In this document: positions 62,332 to 64,000 of the stretch, one piece after another
Layout of the letters: every line of letters starts with the position of its first letter
How positions within the stretch are numbered: position 1 is the first letter of the stretch
Assembly (NCBI GenBank): GCA_028284605.1
Contig: JANQRL010000010.1
Coordinates: 1 to 64,000, forward strand
DNA from: Paracoccaceae bacterium
Lineage (GTDB): Bacteria; Pseudomonadota; Alphaproteobacteria; Rhodobacterales; Rhodobacteraceae
Length of the DNA stretch: 64,000 nt
Direction: 5' to 3'
The notes under the pieces: generated by a model
What the model saw: the letters and a program-made list of their open reading frames with translations, nothing else
Told to the model about the DNA's origin: nothing
The model's database searches: none
Made by a program: the position numbers and the translations under genes

Positions 62332-62339
62332 TTCATGAA
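62332..62339. promoter_or_regulatory. Candidate ArsR operator half
   Basis: TTCATGAA (62332-62339) is a short palindrome 3 bp upstream of the arsR start, within an AT-rich patch. It is a weak candidate for the repressor's own site. Confidence 0.3.
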
Positions 62340-62399
62340 TAATGGAACTATTGAGGGCGGTCAATCCGAAGGAGGCAGACTTTCGAGGCCGGCGCGGCC

Positions 62400-62442
62400 G
62401 AGTTTTCGACGAAAACTCGATCCTGATTTTCGTCGAGAATCA
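62400..62442. repeat. Paired odd-centred palindromes, copy 14
   Basis: gagttttcgacgaaaactc (62400-62418), spacer gatcc, tgattttcgtcgagaatca (62424-62442, imperfect). Both are 19-mers, so the central base is unpaired. It keeps the two-hairpin architecture of the other pairs but with different cores (TCGACGA). Confidence 0.85.
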
Positions 62443-62454
62443 GCGCCCTACGGG

Positions 62455-63864
62455 TCAGCCGGCGGCTGCCTTGGCCTTCTTGCGCCGCATCGGGGCGGGT
62501 TTGGCGCGGCGCTCGATCTCCTCGTAAAGCGCTCCCGCGAGGTTCTTCTTCGTCGCCTTCTCGATGCCTTCCAGGCCGGGGCTCGAATTGACCTCCAGAA
62601 CCTTGGGCCCGTCCTCGGCCCGCAGCAGATCGACGCCCGCGAGACCGAGCCCGAAGGCCCGCGCCGATTTCTCTGCCGCCGACCGCTCTGCCCGGCTGAT
62701 CCGCACCGCCTCCGCCGTGCCGCCGCGATGCAGGTTGGAGCGAAAGTCGTCGCTGGCCGAGCGCCGCCGCATCGCCGCCACGACCTTGCCGGCGACGACC
62801 AGCAGACGGATGTCCTCCCCCGCCGCTTCGGCCACGAAATCCTGCACCAGGAAGTTCGCTTTCAGCCCCCGGAACGCATCGATCACCGATTGCGCGGCCT
62901 TCTTGGTCTCCGCCAGCACGACGCCCTTTCCTTGCGTCGATTCCAGCAGCTTCACGATCAATGGCGCGGTGCCCACGAGGCTGATCAGGTTGTCGGTGTC
63001 CTTTGGGCTGGCGGCAAAGGCGGTCACCGGCATGCCGATCTTGTGCCGCGCCAGCACCTGATGGGCGTGGAGCTTGTCGCGGCTGGCCGAGATGCCGGCG
63101 GAGGTGTTCACGCAATAGGTCCCCAGCGTCTCGAACTGGCGCACCACCGCCGTGCCGTAGGGGGTGATCGAGGCGCCAATGCGGGGGATCACCGCGTCGT
63201 AGCGCGGCAGGCGCTGGCCGTCATAGTGGATTTCCGGCGCCAGCGCGTTGATCGCCATGTAGCAGCGGGTGGTGTCGATCACCTCGACGACATGGCCGCG
63301 CTCTTCGCCCTCATGGACGAGGCGCTGGGTCGAGTAGGTGTTGGGCTCGCGGGAGAGCACGGCGATGCGCAGGGCGCGCGGCGGGGCGGCGGCGCGGATC
63401 TTCTTGGCGGAATAGACGTCGTAGCTGCGCTCCGGGCGCAGGAACCGTTCGGTCGGCTGCACCACCACCTCCTCGCGCAGCGCCTGACGGCCGAGCAGCA
63501 TCCGGCTGGCCATAGTAGCGCGGTCGGTGAGCGTGATCTCGATCGGCCAGCCCTGATCGTCGCCGACATCGAGCAGGGTCTCGATGACATAGCGCATCTC
63601 CGTCTCGCCATTGGAGCTGGTGACCTCGCGGCGGTCCACGACGGTGGCGGAGCAGGGGATCGACAGGTCCTCGCGCCCCGGCACCGGATGGACGGCGAAG
63701 CGGACCTTGGGCTGGGTGGCAGGGCCGAATGTCTCGATATCGAAGGCATGGAGCGCCGAGGTCCGCGCCCCGGTATCGACCTTGGCCTTCAGCGCCGGCA
63801 GGCCGAGATCGGGCAGGGCGAGCCATTCCTCCCAGCCGAGGCGGATCGTCGTGTCGTCGAGCAT
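62455..63864 (-). CDS. rimK: Fused retropepsin-like (RimB) and RimK ATP-grasp protein
   Basis: A 469-residue fusion. The N-terminal ATP-dependent zinc protease/RimB-like domain (about 1-150) has [13 protein letters not shown], the retropepsin-like DTGA at 30-33. The C-terminal RimK ATP-grasp domain (about 165-460) contains [22 protein letters not shown] and [14 protein letters not shown]. RimK adds glutamates to ribosomal protein S6; RimB-like proteins can reverse or process it. The tail is Lys/Ala-rich. ATG 63864 is used. Confidence 0.88.
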   Translation of the reverse strand: MLDDTTIRLGWEEWLALPDLGLPALKAKVDTGARTSALHAFDIETFGPATQPKVRFAVHPVPGREDLSIPCSATVVDRREVTSSNGETEMRYVIETLLDVGDDQGWPIEITLTDRATMASRMLLGRQALREEVVVQPTERFLRPERSYDVYSAKKIRAAAPPRALRIAVLSREPNTYSTQRLVHEGEERGHVVEVIDTTRCYMAINALAPEIHYDGQRLPRYDAVIPRIGASITPYGTAVVRQFETLGTYCVNTSAGISASRDKLHAHQVLARHKIGMPVTAFAASPKDTDNLISLVGTAPLIVKLLESTQGKGVVLAETKKAAQSVIDAFRGLKANFLVQDFVAEAAGEDIRLLVVAGKVVAAMRRRSASDDFRSNLHRGGTAEAVRISRAERSAAEKSARAFGLGLAGVDLLRAEDGPKVLEVNSSPGLEGIEKATKKNLAGALYEEIERRAKPAPMRRKKAKAAAG

Positions 63865-63969
63865 TGGGCCCTCCCTGGCGGCCTGAGCCAAGCCTATCGG
63901 CGGGCCCGCGCGAGGGCAAACGGGGTCCGGGCGCGCCCAGCCTCGTCGCGGCCGCCCGGACAGGTCCGG

Positions 63970-64000
63970 TCAGGCCGCGGGCGCTTCCATCTTTGGCGCG
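63970..64000 (-). CDS. Possible C-terminus of a gene running in from the right edge
   Basis: On the minus strand the last codons read APKMEAPAA followed by TGA at 63972-63970. The piece is too short to judge; it is listed because it reads like a normal C-terminus and lies at a plausible distance from the rimK-like gene. Confidence 0.25.
   Translation of the reverse strand, partial: APKMEAPAA

Overview
The window is GC-rich chromosomal DNA from an alphaproteobacterium. Gene content and order point to the Rhodobacterales (Roseobacter/Rhodobacter group). Pointers are an ScfR-type regulator beside sga-mtkAB, the order cysG-DUF2849-cysI-cysH-DUF934-fpr, Sox accessory genes, a stand-alone Hint-domain protein and surE-pcm-nlpD after tatABC. 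No rRNA, tRNA, integrase, transposase, plasmid gene or CRISPR array was seen. This is mostly core chromosome with small accessory islands.

Layout. 0-5.4 kb: end of a secreted protein, then an ScfR-like regulator divergent from sga-mtkA-mtkB (glyoxylate/malyl-CoA metabolism). 5.5-9.3 kb: sulfur-trafficking and persulfide-response island (YeeE/YedE, SqrR-like sensor, GlcG-like protein, SoxS-, SoxV/CcdA- and SoxW-like proteins) without the sox catalytic genes. 9.5-18.8 kb: prfC with an unknown partner, SnoaL-like protein, DUF6428/ArsR pair, universal stress protein, Hint protein, SDR, orphan ABC ATPase, WYL regulator. 18.9-24.1 kb: tatABC, DUF815 ATPase, then surE-pcm-nlpD on the other strand. 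24.5-30.8 kb: SDR/sulfotransferase pair, GFA-like protein, purF, radA-cvpA, PqiA-like protein. 30.8-37.3 kb: coiled-coil membrane protein, then dnaB-agmatine deiminase-alr-mlaE-mlaF-membrane protein. 37.5-43.3 kb: pyrC-pyrE, two unknown proteins, an apparently gene-free 1 kb stretch, infC and an Ala/Glu-rich protein. 43.3-49.4 kb: assimilatory sulfate reduction with a divergent Lrp regulator. 49.6-55.7 kb: cytochrome P450, tpiA, TfoX-like, IscA/SufA-like, LysR, a SatD-like/DUF3307 pair and an acetyltransferase. 56-64 kb: secreted GDPD, polar amino-acid ABC transporter, SufT-like, arsR-arsC-aqpS and a retropepsin-like/RimK fusion.

The most unusual feature is non-coding. Perfect or near-perfect palindromes fill many gaps in three forms: pairs of about 20 bp and 18-20 bp centred mostly on TTCGAA; ladders of 4-6 palindromes of about 20 bp centred mostly on GTCGAC, often 24 nt apart; and a 175 bp element with 19 bp inverted repeats present twice in opposite orientation. 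Every copy lies at the 3' end of at least one gene and none lies between two divergent 5' ends. This fits roles in transcription termination or mRNA 3' end formation, though mobile-repeat origins remain possible.

Other points worth a second look are an apparent ATA start codon for infC, a SatD-like protein carrying class III nucleotide-cyclase-like motifs next to a membrane protein, and two paralogous ArsR loci.
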